A stretch of 64,000 bases of DNA from Monosporascus cannonballus. Taxonomy: Eukaryota; Ascomycota; Sordariomycetes; Xylariales. The position numbers and the translations under genes are program-made. Where the stretch lies: positions 62,001-126,000 of the forward strand of contig QJNS01000221.1 of assembly GCA_004154925.1 (NCBI GenBank), in the 5' to 3' direction. Shown here piece by piece: positions 1 to 12,069 of the stretch. The notes below the pieces were generated by a model. That model did not search any database. It had not been told where the DNA came from and saw only the letters and a list, made by a program, of their open reading frames with translations. The first letter of the stretch is position 1. The number at the start of each line of letters is the position of its first letter.

Positions 1-1182
1 GTCTGCTCGTTGAAAGTCTATGCGGTGCTTGCGCGCCAATAGGTGTCGGCATAGCCATACCGGACTGATTATTCAGTTGCGCATTGGGACCTGTGTGCAT
101 GGTCTCGTAGTGGCGCAAAAGATCATGGAAGGTCTCCAATTGCTGATTGCAGCACAGAAAGTTGCGCAAGTAATCCGCCTCCATCTTAGGGATATACGAG
201 TTAGAGTGAAAGGATGATGACTGTGGCGCGCCACTCCAGGGTGATGTACCCGCCATCATGAGGCTGTCGCGAAAATTGTTAGCGCCGGCATTCGGAGTTT
301 ACTTTGGGCATTAAATAAGGTGTCTCAAACACGCATCGACGGGGGGATAATCGCCACGACTATCCCCCCTCCAAAAAAAAAAAAAACAGTAGGAGGAAAA
401 TAAATCATTGGTAAGGAGGGAAACAGGAAAAGACGTGGAATTGAGACATACTCGTCTTTGATGAAGCTGCCGACAGAAACACCGCCCCAGCTCATACCGT
501 TCATCAAGCTACCGGCCAAGCTCTCCCGCCGGCCGCGATTCGCCTGGTCGCGATTCGGGTTAATCATGGAGATGGGCTTGGGGCCAGCGCTGACGAAGGA
601 GTCGCGGCGACCGCGGCCTAAGGCCGAGTCGAGCGCGGGGCCGGTTGTCATTTCGACGTCGTTGTCGTGGTCAAATCCGAGATCGGCAGCGGCGTAGCGA
701 TCTGTGCCGGGAATGTCGATGGCCGAAGTGAGGCGCTCGTGAGCAATTGCCACCTGGGGTGATGCGGAATTAGAAGTGCGGATACGTGGTGAGGCAATAT
801 CTACCGGCTTGCTGGATGCGGCGGCGTCCGTAGTACTGAAACAAATATTACGATCGAAGGATTGATCCACAGGTGTAGCGGGCTGCGGAGATGGCGACGG
901 TGATGAGAGGGACTGTGAAGATGTGGGTGTTGGGACAGCGAGGTCTAGCCCACCCGGAGGAGAAGTAGTAGCGGTAGGAGTACTGGAAGAAGAAATAGAA
1001 GCCCAATATAATTTATTGGATGCAGCCGTATTGTGATTATTAGTATTGTCCTTCTCGGCGGCGCTGCGGCGAGTCGTAGGAGGCGGATGGTTTGTACTAG
1101 TCGCGGTGGATGCAGTGGGTTGGGTACTCGTGGCTGTACTTCCTGTACCTGCGAACCACCGCTCGAGGGTGCTCCTCCTCAT
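1..1182 (-). CDS. sfp1: Sfp1-like C2H2 zinc-finger transcription factor, 3' end cut off by window edge
   Basis: Two exons are visible: 1182-452 and 263 to the window edge, with intron 451-264 (donor GTATGT, branch GCTAAC, acceptor ACAG). The N-terminal 240 residues are low-complexity Ser/Thr/Pro. The join gives the family signature around the exon boundary: [20 protein letters not shown], then a [13 protein letters not shown] segment. A first zinc finger follows, with Cys-Cys in FLCCNQQ and the pair of His in LLRHYETMH. In fungi this family includes Sfp1, a nuclear regulator of ribosome-biogenesis and cell-size genes; that role is inferred by family. The second finger pair and the C terminus lie outside the window. 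The open frame extends upstream to about 1251 but only by a TTG, so the first ATG (1182) was chosen. The N-terminal start is therefore uncertain; the family assignment is fairly secure. Confidence 0.8.
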
Positions 1183-4100
1183 GGTTCCAGCCGAGTTGCG
1201 CTGTTGTGGGGCCGGGGTGTCGTGCCTAATGGGGAAATCGGTCCAGTGCAAGGGATACAGTTCCTAGTTACTGGGTAGTCCGCACGCGATGTAGGAGGTA
1301 CTGATGTGGATGTATGTAGTAATACTCAGTCGACTTACTTATATGCCGCGACACCGCCCGGGGGGAGGAAGTGAATAGAAACAAAAAAGACGACGAAAGA
1401 CAGTAGCAACGCCACCGAACGAGCCGATTTCTAATATGAATGCGCAGAAACGGGGGAAATGTTATGTGTCTGAGAAGAGAAGGTGATGAGGGAGATGGAG
1501 GTAATGCAAAGTTGAGATAACCTCCGGTTCTAATTATAATAACAGCTGTGCTTCAGGTCGCCGCCGTCTTCAGACTCACAGAGTGACTGGGTCTGGGACA
1601 TAACCTTGTGCAGCTGTCCAATAAGGTTGGGAGATCTCTCGGCGGATCCAGAGTACCTAATAAGTGGCTAACCGTAACGAAGTAAGTAGGTAGTGATGCA
1701 AGGCCAAAACGCAGAAGCGACGTTGGAATCAGTGTGCGAGTGAACACAAGTGACCGATTTCAAATCCGTCGTCCTTCGCATGAGTATTAAAGGCTCGGGC
1801 TCGCTCTCAGACGCAATAATACGATCCGTTGTTGTTTATAACTTATAAAGCAAGCAAGCTTCGGAGACTATCGCCCAGAGGGTATGTGCACGAGTCGTAT
1901 AGTGACTAGATCGTCGTGGAGGGGGAGAAGACGGGCCCTGGGGAATTAAGTGGATTCGATCAAGAAGGCATGTGTAGGCCGGCGTAGAGAACTTCCCACT
2001 GGACTGGTAAGTTTATGGTGACTTCAGCTGTTTGGCTTCACCTGGGCTGTCTGTTCCGGGGGAGTCGTCTGAAGTTTAAATTATTCGATAGCACACGACA
2101 CTTTATCTCGTCCAAACCGTAACGCCTAGAGTTTTGATACGACTTATGACGAAAAGTCGCGTAGGGATGAGAGGGGAAAATAATGTATAGGACGTGCAAC
2201 TGTAGCAAGCACCCACGATCCGCAACTCGATGTGTTACGTTTATCGGTAGCAGGCGTGAAACAGGAGAAGCAAAGTCCCGCTGCCAGTGTTTACAGATAT
2301 ATCACTACGTAGTAAATAGGTAAGCGACTGTTGTTGCGGGACGGCGTTGGTGCGAGTATAATCCATGTGCCACATATGGAGCTAAGAGACATAATATTAA
2401 TACCCGGTCCCTGTACAACGTGGTTCATGACGACATGGCCGATGGCCATAACTGGAACTGTCCTGACGCACATAGACTGCGTTTCAAGATGAGTATTCTC
2501 TGGAGGCTAGTAAGTACCTGGGTAGGGTTCAATACCTATATACCTAGTAGCACCACATGTTTGCACCTCTCCTATAACCTTAATCGCTAGACACCTACGT
2601 GTTTATGAAATCCCCTATTCACCTCTACTACAGCATCTCTTGATTGATAGAAGTGAGCACCGAGGATCATAGAGCGGACACTTCTCTATATCCTAGCGAG
2701 AAGGTGTCGTCAGTGCATGCTGATCAGTTACGATAGGAACGATCTCGATACGCAAAGATATGAGCGTGCCTCCGCCCTGATCGCCTTGCTCTAAGAAGCA
2801 CGAGCAGACCCGTCGAGTGAGGTCCAGGGACAGCCCTGGTGGGGGAACGATCCAAGCGCATGGGACTTTCCGGGTTCTCTGTTGCTGTCGAACGCAGCTC
2901 GCAGGAAACCTATCATATTCCTCCGTCCTTGCGCTGACTCGCGTTTGAGGAGATCTACCCATCTAAAACTGTCCAACTAAAAAGGCGGCTGAGGTTACAC
3001 TGCCAACGGCATATGCCCAGCCTGACAACCGGTTCAGGAAGTCTCATGCGCTCGGATTTGCTGGAAATGCTGAGGGCGGTTCCACAGGGCTCCCATGGCG
3101 ATTCGTTCGCCAGTCTCTTGGCAATTCTTGCGTCAACCCGCACATCTCATCTCCAAGCTCTGGAGCAGTGTCAGAACTTGCGAGGGCTTGCTGATTGTCG
3201 CATCGCATCGTCTTTGGAGTTGGAGTTGCAGCACGAATACTAATTAGGGGAGTCATGACGAAGCACTGGGTAAGACGCAAGACATCATGCATAACGCCTG
3301 AATGCCTGCGTAGTATCCGAAGATGGTATACAGGTGGGTGGCATCGAATTTTGCAACTAGTCAAAATCGGACCTCCAGTTCAAAATGTATGGCTTAATAC
3401 CATAACGCCTTGATATTTCGACCTGCCTTTTTGATAGTTGAAAGTTTACCAGGATATAATTATCGTAACCGCTTGAATTTAACAAAAGCCCCCATATCCA
3501 GATATACCATAGTTAAGTGAACCATACAGGTATATAAAGGTTGGGCGCGTGACCGTCCGCGTGAAGCTGCAATTTATCTGCGACCCGCTTGGTATACCCT
3601 ATCCTAACTCGGTTGCCAAATCTGACCTACATACTGCTTGGTAAGTAGGTCCGCCATGAACCTCCAAAACTACCCCATCAAAAAAAGGTAGACGGGATGC
3701 CTGGGTACAACTTGCAACAACCGCAACAACAACACCAACAACTATCATCGTCCGGTCCCATAAACCAATTCTGCGCGAACTCGGCAACTACTCAGGCACT
3801 CCTATAAGACGGGCTTCTAGAAGCCATCTCAACAAAAAAGCCAAGCAAGACTACACTAGTCCCGGCGGCTAACTATCAGATGCTTGCAGTCGAATGGCAC
3901 TACTGCTAGTAATAGCATTGTCTGTCCTTCCAAGACCGAACCAAGTGGTCCCTTTGGCACGCGACAGGTGCTATACCTGGTTCATGGAGGTATTACATAT
4001 CTTATAATCCAGTTTTTCATGGGCGCCGCATTTATTCTCTAGTATCCACGAAGTATCGTGACACGAGTGGCCGTCATTCTCATGCACGCATGCACTGTAG

Positions 4101-7100
4101 GGATTGCGGACACCGCAGCCGAAATATGACTGCGTGGGGTAACGCTGACTCGACGCGTGCAATGCTTATTCGTCGGCATTTATACAGAATGGTATGCCGA
4201 AAGCCGGATGGTCGAACCACCTGGTCATTGGGCTGGTTCGCACCCCGGAGCAAACGAGATGTTTGGCAATCCGGGAAGGAGCTGACTTCCATGGGCTAGT
4301 GTTGCAAAGTGTTGTTGCACTAAGGGCTCGCTGGGTGCTGCTTGTTTGACTCATAGCCTGGCGCCACCTCGAATCGTGCAGTCTTGTTGGGTTGGCGAAG
4401 ACTATTGGGCCGGCATGGGGTGCCCACGTTGATTAGTGCCTGCTCGGGCTCCATATTGAGAGAAACAGGGTCCACCCTCCACCAAGTCCTTCCATTCTGT
4501 CTGTCATCAACCCCAGCAGGGACTGGACTCGTCGTATTTTGCCGCCTTAGGTGAAGAGTGCTACGCAACTCATCCTCGACATGTTGATTGCCCTAGATAT
4601 CTCAATCCCTACAGTAGTATGTAAGTATTGCCGCTGAAAATGCACGCTTACATGAACAATTGCGAAGCGCAACTTTTGACCATTTTTTGACTAGGGTAGA
4701 GCCCATCTTCAAAATCGAAATCTAGTATCCTATTATGGGTAAGTCTTAAAACGCTGTCGGGTCTCTGTGCCAAGATCCATCAGCGCTTTCCCACTTCGGG
4801 GGAGCAGATCTGCTTACCTGATTCGGCGCCTTTTGCTGATGAAGCGTTTTTATTTATATAAGGGTTGAATTCGTTATTACGTATCTTTTATCATAATTGC
4901 CGGCGTTTAAAATGGTGAAATGTTGCCAACCCTGAATTCTGTGTTCTGTGTGCCATTTAGCTGCCGTTAACCCATGCAAAGGCCACACCTAATTTGTATG
5001 GCGTAACCACCACCACGGTCCACAGCTACATCACAGTGTTTTAAAAGTTTCGCCCGATACCATAGGAGGTTAAAGCTAGCAGCGCAGCGGAACCGCGAGT
5101 GCTTCTGTTATGTAATCAGCTTCCGTTTTAGGCAACCTACAGCATGGCAACATGGGAGACCCCATGCTTGTTGTGGTATTCTCAGCTCCGTCTCCCACTC
5201 TACACCTTGAGCCTCACCTTGTCCACCCGAGAACTGGAGTACTCCGTACAGCCCGGTAGGTACCCTGAAATCACCGCCTGGGTCCGTGGCCTTGTGCCGG
5301 TTTATTAGGCGGATAAAGTTGCGAACACTTGTAACTGGGTATAAGGAGCACGAACGTGGGATTAAGTGCACCGGGGTTTCCGATGACTAAAGCCAGATAC
5401 CACGCGACAGGAACTGGGACGCATCACGTATCACCCTTGCCAAACCGGGCGAATAGATATGCAGCGTAATCGAGCGAAGGAGAGCACGCCCATCGAGATA
5501 CAGCGGGTAGGTATAAACAGCAGTCAGAGAAGGGTTGTCCGATGGTAGCCCTCTGCTGTGCGACTAAGATCGCCCGTGCGACATCTTCGGCTAATGTCGT
5601 TCGTTAACTTGTCCCACCAGCCACCAGCCACCTCTGGTTTTGTATCGTGCCTCGGTACCCACGCATAGACACGCAGCCATACAGTACCATGAATTCATAT
5701 ATATCGACACGATGACGAAACCGACCCTTCGGTTATATTTGGCTGTGCTGGTTTCGGTCAACAGAGCGGATTCTTCACATGCTCTGGAGTAACTAATTCG
5801 CAAGCCGCGATCAGAGATCAATTCAAAATCAGCTGGGTTCTCCCTCGCATAGGAGACGAGAACTGGTTTGCCCTGAGCCGATTGGCCGGTTAACCTCGTC
5901 TGGACTTCGTCAGCCTCGCCGCTTGATCCAGCACGGCGGGAAAACCTGGACCCCATGACATGATTGCTTCGTAAGGACACATAAACCTTCGACAACGGGC
6001 CGAAGGATGGCGACCTCTCAAACGCGAATGAACCCCAAGCGAGACGCGCAAGCGACTTCTGTCCCCCTGGGGCCCATCGCCACCGAAAACGATATAGCCA
6101 TTACGTACATACGTATCATCCCATGACCAGAAGATGATCCATCCCCGTCTTCGCCGGCCTGTGACATATCGAGTAACTTGATACTCCGGAGCATCCATTG
6201 GCCTGCTTCGAAATTCGAGATGCCCGGCGCGGGCGGGCTGGAGACAGACCACACCGCCGTCAGAGAGGCTGCTGGGAGGTCCCTTCTTCCCTTTCACTCA
6301 CCGCCCTTCGATCCGGCCACGTGCCAGGTGCCACGATGCACGACAAGCCACTTGCTTGTACGCCCGTCCTCAGTAATGCAAATTGTATTGTCCCGCACGT
6401 CAGCATGCATCCGTCCAGTCCACTTAAGCGAGCCGCCTCTTGCGCCGGACCCTGAATCTTGGCGCTTTCCCAGAGAAGGGGATGCTTGCCCCCCACTCGC
6501 CCTAGCGCCAGCCGGGAGGATCGAAGGACCCCTTGTCTCAACTAATGCTTCCAGAATACTTCCAAAATCGTCATGGGTCCGGCAATCTGGGCCTCGTGGC
6601 CGATGTCGGTGCCACATACGGAAGGTTGTGATATTTCACAACATGATACCAACGAACCACCGCAAGTATGGGAGACTTTTTGTATTAACCGCCCGAAAGC
6701 AGCGCGGAGATTGCTCACGCTGTTGCAGTAAGTCTTATTTCGTACACCGAGGACTTGATTTACTTTATGCGACTTTTTGTATATGAGATAGACGTCAACC
6801 GAGCCAACCTCTAGGGGAATAGGCTGACTATAATCTTTCGGACACGTCTGTGGGTTCCGCATAACTCGCTTCGGTTCACTATTTACCCGACCTGCGACAA
6901 GGTTCCCGGACCGTTCGATCAGGATCCAACAAACCCGCCAGTATTACTACGCTCCCCTGCACGAAAGTCGCCCACTCCATCCAGTGCGCTGGGCCGCTCG
7001 TGATGTGAAATCCCGCACGAAGTTGGCCACTTAGCTAGTTATTGAGCTCCTAGTGTCGGACTCACAGTTAGGGAGGCACGCCCTCAAACCAGCCATGCTA

Positions 7101-8574
7101 GCCGTAGTTCTCTCGTGTGAACGCAAACCCCCACGACGGGGCCAACGAACGACACGGCACGAGACACAGAGGGGCCTGAACTAAGCGCCGATGCGGAGCG
7201 TCTGGGGGACGAGTCGTGTGTCCAGCTGAAGCGCAGCCCATGCACGCGACGGAGCTAGCTGGCGCCTCGCGTGGATGCTTCGTACGCGCAGTCCCGCAAC
7301 GTCATCCCAACGCCCCGCGCTCCAGGCTAGTACCGTGGGCTACTCCCGTTGGCGGGCTGAGAGCGACACCGCAGCATAAGTCCTTGGTACGTATATGTAG
7401 GCGCTCCCCTCAGGGAAACATAGATAAGAAACAGATCCCGCCCCCAGGGAGCAAAGCAGACTCGTCCTCGTAGGCGGTCCCGGACTGTGACAAGCACGGA
7501 CAGGCGCGCCACCGGCGCTCAGAGCCCGTTCTCCCGACATAAAGGTGGGACGATGCCCGTCGAATCACGCGGATAGAGAATGCAGTATGTGCGTAGTTAT
7601 GCAAGCCCAGCCCAAGTTCGTCTCGACTGAGCCCTGTAGGTATACGCCTCTCTGGATAGGCGATAGGACTACAGGATCGCCACATGCCACCGTGCCGCCG
7701 CTACGGCAGCTTGTAGCTAACTTGGCAGATGAGATATGTGGGAGACTGTCCGAGTATCGAGATGTTCTAATGCGCGTGGAAGGCCTCATTTGCTGATCTG
7801 CCTCGCTTGGACATATACAGAGTCAAGAGACACGAACCTCGGCTGGGGATGTGATCAGACTGGAATTAATCCCTTCTCCGTCATGGCCAACATGGATGGG
7901 TGCCTCGTGTAGGAGCAACCTCCTTGGTAGCTAAGGACACAACAATTAAGAGCCATAGCCGCCTTAGATCCCATCTGCAAGGTAGACGACGCCGAGGAGG
8001 CACTTTGGATAGCATCCCTTAGGAGAACTACAGAGGGGATTTTAACGCAAAGCCGCCTACGACATACGTAACTGTCCAAATAAAGGGGCATCCGGAAAAG
8101 GAAAGATAGCCGTTGATAAGAACTCAATTGTATAAGTGTTCGACTCACTCTAAGCTCCACAATAAAATACGCCGCCAGCCCTTGAAGACAAATATACCAC
8201 CCTCCGGAACACACGGGTACGGCACCAGCTATACAAGCCGTCTGTAACGCCAAAGCAATGCTGCGAAGCCAAGATAGTCCGTCCCCCTTGAATATGATAC
8301 CACCATCCGACGCCTGATAACCCTCCCAGCCCGTATGCAATGCAACTGCCTCGTAGGTGTCTATCCCGTATGGATGAGACACGCAGAGAAATATGTTCGT
8401 TACTCCGCATAAGAAGCATCTGTGAATTCATCCAAGAACCCCCGTCTCCTTCCTTCGTATCGTACACAAAAGCTGTAGTGACTCCCAGGGGCCCTTGGGA
8501 TAGGAGGACATGAAACCGGATAGGCGAAACAGTGGAGCCCGGTATTTACGGCTGCTCGTTAACCGTATGTGAAA
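1183..8574. other. Long intergenic stretch, no recognisable gene
   Basis: About 7.4 kb between the Sfp1-like gene and the kelch gene. All frames are broken into short open stretches with no domain motif I recognise. The longest (minus, 8382-7855) starts at GTG and lies in the 3' flank of the kelch gene. Base composition is balanced. I see no tRNA and no long inverted or tandem repeat here. The part next to 1182 presumably holds the promoter and 5' UTR of the Sfp1-like gene. Confidence 0.5.
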
Positions 8575-10938
8575 TCAAGCAAGGTCCATACCCTCTGAAT
8601 CCTCCATGTCCGAAGGTAATGCTTGTGTTCGATCACTGCTGATACTATCTTTCCTCGCAATACAGCTATCGTAGCGACCGCGATAGCCATCAACGTATTC
8701 GAGCTCGTCGCCTCCTATGACTCGGCCTTCCATATCGATCTCCTGCGACAGTTCGACCAGGGCTGAGCGCGGCAGCCGCAGGAAGTCTTCGGTCCGTACA
8801 ATGCGCCCCCAGTGCGTCAGACAGAATGCAGCGGCCCTCTTGCGAAGCCACTCTTCGTTCGCAAGGCCGGCACAATACCAGATTATGCAGGCATGCTCAA
8901 CATCAAGTTCTTTAGACAGACGGTTAATGCAGAGAAGCCGTAAGTGCGGGATGTTGTAAATGTTCGACATCACCAGGAGGCCAGCGACATCCGAGAGCTC
9001 AGTCACGCCGTCGTCAGCATGGATGCTATCGGTGTAGAGGTAGTAAAGGAACGCCTTGACGACAGAGTACGGTTCCGGGATGTGCATCTTCTTTGTATGG
9101 AACTCAGCCATCTGGGCGTTGTATAGGCGTGCGAAGTGCGGCCAGCGCGCCTGCAGAATGAGTTTATGGACATGGATCGGGGGAGAGGTCGGTGCATCGG
9201 GCGCGAGCCAGTTCTGGTCTGGGGAAGCTTCACCGGCACGGATAAGGCCCGAGCTCGTGCCGTCTTCATCCTCGGCATCATCTGCATGGGCCGTAATAAT
9301 AAAGTCAGCCCCACTGCCCGTCTCGGGTGGTTGGTTGAATAGTTTCGCGAGGTCAAGGCCGAGACCCTTGGATGGCTGCTCCCGAGCTCGTGTGTTGTGG
9401 GAAGGCCTCGTCTGATTTCGGGGTTCAGGGTCGAAATTGTTCCCGAGGAAACCGTAGCGCCGTAGATCAATCTCCATGATATCGCTCAGATACTCCTCGA
9501 ACCCATTCGACGCAACATCATTGGCTGCGTCAGTAGGGCAGCCCAACAACCAGGCCTTAGTGCCATCCTCATTCATAGTGCAGTAATGCCACCGATATCC
9601 CGGTTTGAATATCTCACGACCTTCGGCCAGTTTCTGCCAGCGAAGTGCTACGAGATCAAGTGCCGACAGTGAGCATTCTTTGGAAGTAATCGTCGCGGCG
9701 GGCGTGACAAAGTCGAGTAGCGTGCCGGAAGAATAAACATGGAAGTGAATCCCGGAACCTTGCGACGGCACATTACTCCCAGAAACGAACTTTAGGGCGG
9801 ATATCGCGCCAGGAGCCATGGGCGCATAAGTCTTCAGCTGGAAAGAAGGAGTGTTGACCTGGGCTGTACGGGAGTTGGCAGCATATCCCGAGGCACCGAT
9901 CACTGCTGGCGATCCCATCGAGTAAGGGACTCGTGGCAAGCCGCCGACGCGGTGGATTCCAGCGTGTCTATCCGAGGCCGATCCGATTTGAGGGGGAGAC
10001 TCGAACGCCGGGCTTCCCTTGAGATCGAGCCACCATAGATCCCCTATCTTATCCATGTCCTCACTCAGGCCTCCAAATACCCAGACACGATTATCCCTAT
10101 AATCGTTAGAAGAATGCTCTCAGTAAAGGACCGCAGACCACATACCAGATATATGCCGAATGGTCAAATCGACCCACGAAACGCCATGATCGTGACCAGG
10201 TATACGTCTTCAAATCCAGATAACAGATATCATCCAAGACATAGTTATCGTGTCCAGTGATGCCACCGACGATGAACAGTTTGTCCTCGTGTAAGACGGC
10301 GGCGTGGCGAGCTCGACCCTTGGGAATGGGCCCGTGAACCTGTGGCTGGGTCCAATGGGCAGTCTTCAAATCGAAGATTATTAGATCTGAGAGATATGTC
10401 CTGTGCTCGTTCTCGCCTCCGAATACCAGAAGCTTGTCACCCTCGTATAACGTCGCCGTGTGACCTAACACAACTTGTTAAAAGGGTTGCACGTGGTTGT
10501 ACAAGAAACTGAAATGCGCCTACCCATTCGTACGCCGGGAATATCACCGTAGTTGTCAACTAGGCTCCATTGGTGACTGACGAGGTCCAACTTCAATACA
10601 TGATTGTAGACCTCGTCGGTATACTGGTCGAAGCCGCCAAATGCATATATCTGGTTGTTTCCACAGTATGTAACCGAGGCATTGACCAGGCACGCAGGCC
10701 GTTGGCCGAGAGTTCGAGTGACCCTAGGACGGTAGCCATCCATCATGCCCCTGTTCTTCATAGGAGAATTTGGCATAACGAAGGTGTTGTTGGAGGACGA
10801 TGCGGACGCTGGGGTCGCAGCACTTGACGGGGCTGGAGGTAGCAGCGGCGGTCCCTGAGGTGCCGGCAAGGCACCCGAGTTGAGGGGGCCCCCAAAGAGA
10901 CTGTAGCTGGGGCCGGCCGGGGTCGATGGTTGAGCCAT
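8575..10938 (-). CDS. Kelch-repeat and BTB-domain protein (Ral2-like)
   Basis: Three exons, 10938-10524, 10464-10146 and 10096-8575, give 751 residues. Intron 10523-10465 has donor GTAGGC; intron 10145-10097 has donor GTATGT and a CTAACG branch. Both joins restore kelch strands: MGHTATLYEG across the first, YIWDNRVWVFGG across the second. After a Pro/Ser/Ala-rich N terminus there are at least four kelch blades, each with a Gly-Gly pair (YAFGGFDQ, LLVFGGEN, LFIVGGIT, VWVFGGLS). The C-terminal half is a BTB/POZ-like domain (ADFIITAHA ... IHVHKLILQARWPHFARLYN ... FLYYLYTDSI), interrupted by an acidic Ser/Thr-rich loop. This order matches fission-yeast Ral2, which acts upstream of Ras1, so a Ras-pathway or E3-adaptor role is inferred. 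It is transcribed divergently from Cdc20. Confidence 0.85.
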
Positions 10939-12069
10939 ATCGCGTCGTCGTTGGATGGGAGTTATGATATTGCGACGCAGTCAAGGAAGTTGCCTTGTGG
11001 GTAAAGCACCAAGGCTCTGATGGTGGGGTTTAGCGATGCCTTGAGTTCGTTCGATTGTTCGTTCGTTATCTAGACATCCCCAGCCATAAGCAGGGTGGAT
11101 CTAAGGCGGCCGGCTCGTCCGATGGAGAAAGATATCGATGGCAGTTGAAAGAGAGCAGTATCCTCGGTTCAATTGTAAGCCTGAACAAAGGGTGAGAGAT
11201 TCAGAGAGGTCGATAGTCGCTGCCAATGTCAGACAACCTTGGAGTTGGTGGTCCGACGTCTCCCTTGGGATGTCGAAGACGTCAATTGCTAAGAACAGGG
11301 TTAGGCTCGATAGATCCACGTGGTTTGGGCCTGGTCGGGGTCTGGATCTTGAACGAGAAAGGAAAGTTGGAAGGGGACGAAGAACAGGGCGCCAGCCTTG
11401 GCATATACGCGCCTCAGCGGCTCAGCCCTCGCCCGATAACTTTATCGCTTATCGTGCTTATATGATAAAGGAGCACGGACCGCTTGGGTACATTTTGACT
11501 AAGCCCCCGAGAAATTACGAAGTTGCTTGGAAGGGTCCGTGCTGTATGAAAACTGGAGCCTTGGTGGAGGCGCACCGGTTGCCCTGCACGACGGGAAGCT
11601 CCCCGCCCAAGTCAACATCTCGCATAAAGGCTGCAAGTGAGTTGGACATTCTTCGAATTCTCTCTTTCTCTCTTATTTCTCACGCTTCCCTCGATTCCTC
11701 ACATCCGTCTCCCTTACAATACTCTCTGCTCGCCGCTTTAGCCTAAAAGGCTATCATCAAACAACCGCCTTTCCACAAGCAATACTTTGAAGTCCACTAG
11801 ATCTTATCGCTGTCCAGCCATCTGATCGCCCTCCGACTAAAAAGCATTCTTCGTGAAGGCACCACTTCGATATATCGAACACACAACGACGATTGTTACT
11901 AACCCATATTAAAATTCCAGGAACCTTTAGCTAGAGTCTCTTGGAGCCTGTTCGATCCTTCGAAGCTCGCTCTCACTCTCACAAACTCCCCAGAGACATT
12001 GACTTGTCACTCGTCGGAGTTAACTCCTATAGATACTGTCCACATCCTAGATCCATCACGCTAGACAAT
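10939..12069. promoter_or_regulatory. Divergent promoter region between kelch-BTB and cdc20
   Basis: A 1.13-kb head-to-head spacer between the start codons at 10938 (-) and 12070 (+). It holds a pyrimidine-rich tract around 11660-11730 and a likely 5' UTR intron of cdc20 (listed separately). A 202-codon open frame at 11138-11746 overlaps the presumed leader and shows no known domain. I could not identify specific factor sites. Confidence 0.5.
11637..11920 (+). other. Probable 5' UTR intron of cdc20
   Basis: A GTGAGT donor at 11637 pairs with a CCAG acceptor ending at 11920. A near-perfect TTACTAAC branch site lies about 20 nt before the acceptor. The 284-nt interval ends about 150 nt upstream of the cdc20 ATG. 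Because no coding join is restored, it is assigned to the untranslated leader. No transcript evidence is available here. Confidence 0.5.

Noticed and set aside
7855..8382. 175-codon minus-strand frame with hydrophobic stretches downstream of the kelch gene
   Set aside because: It starts only at GTG and its first ATG is deep inside. No family resemblance; probably 3' flank.
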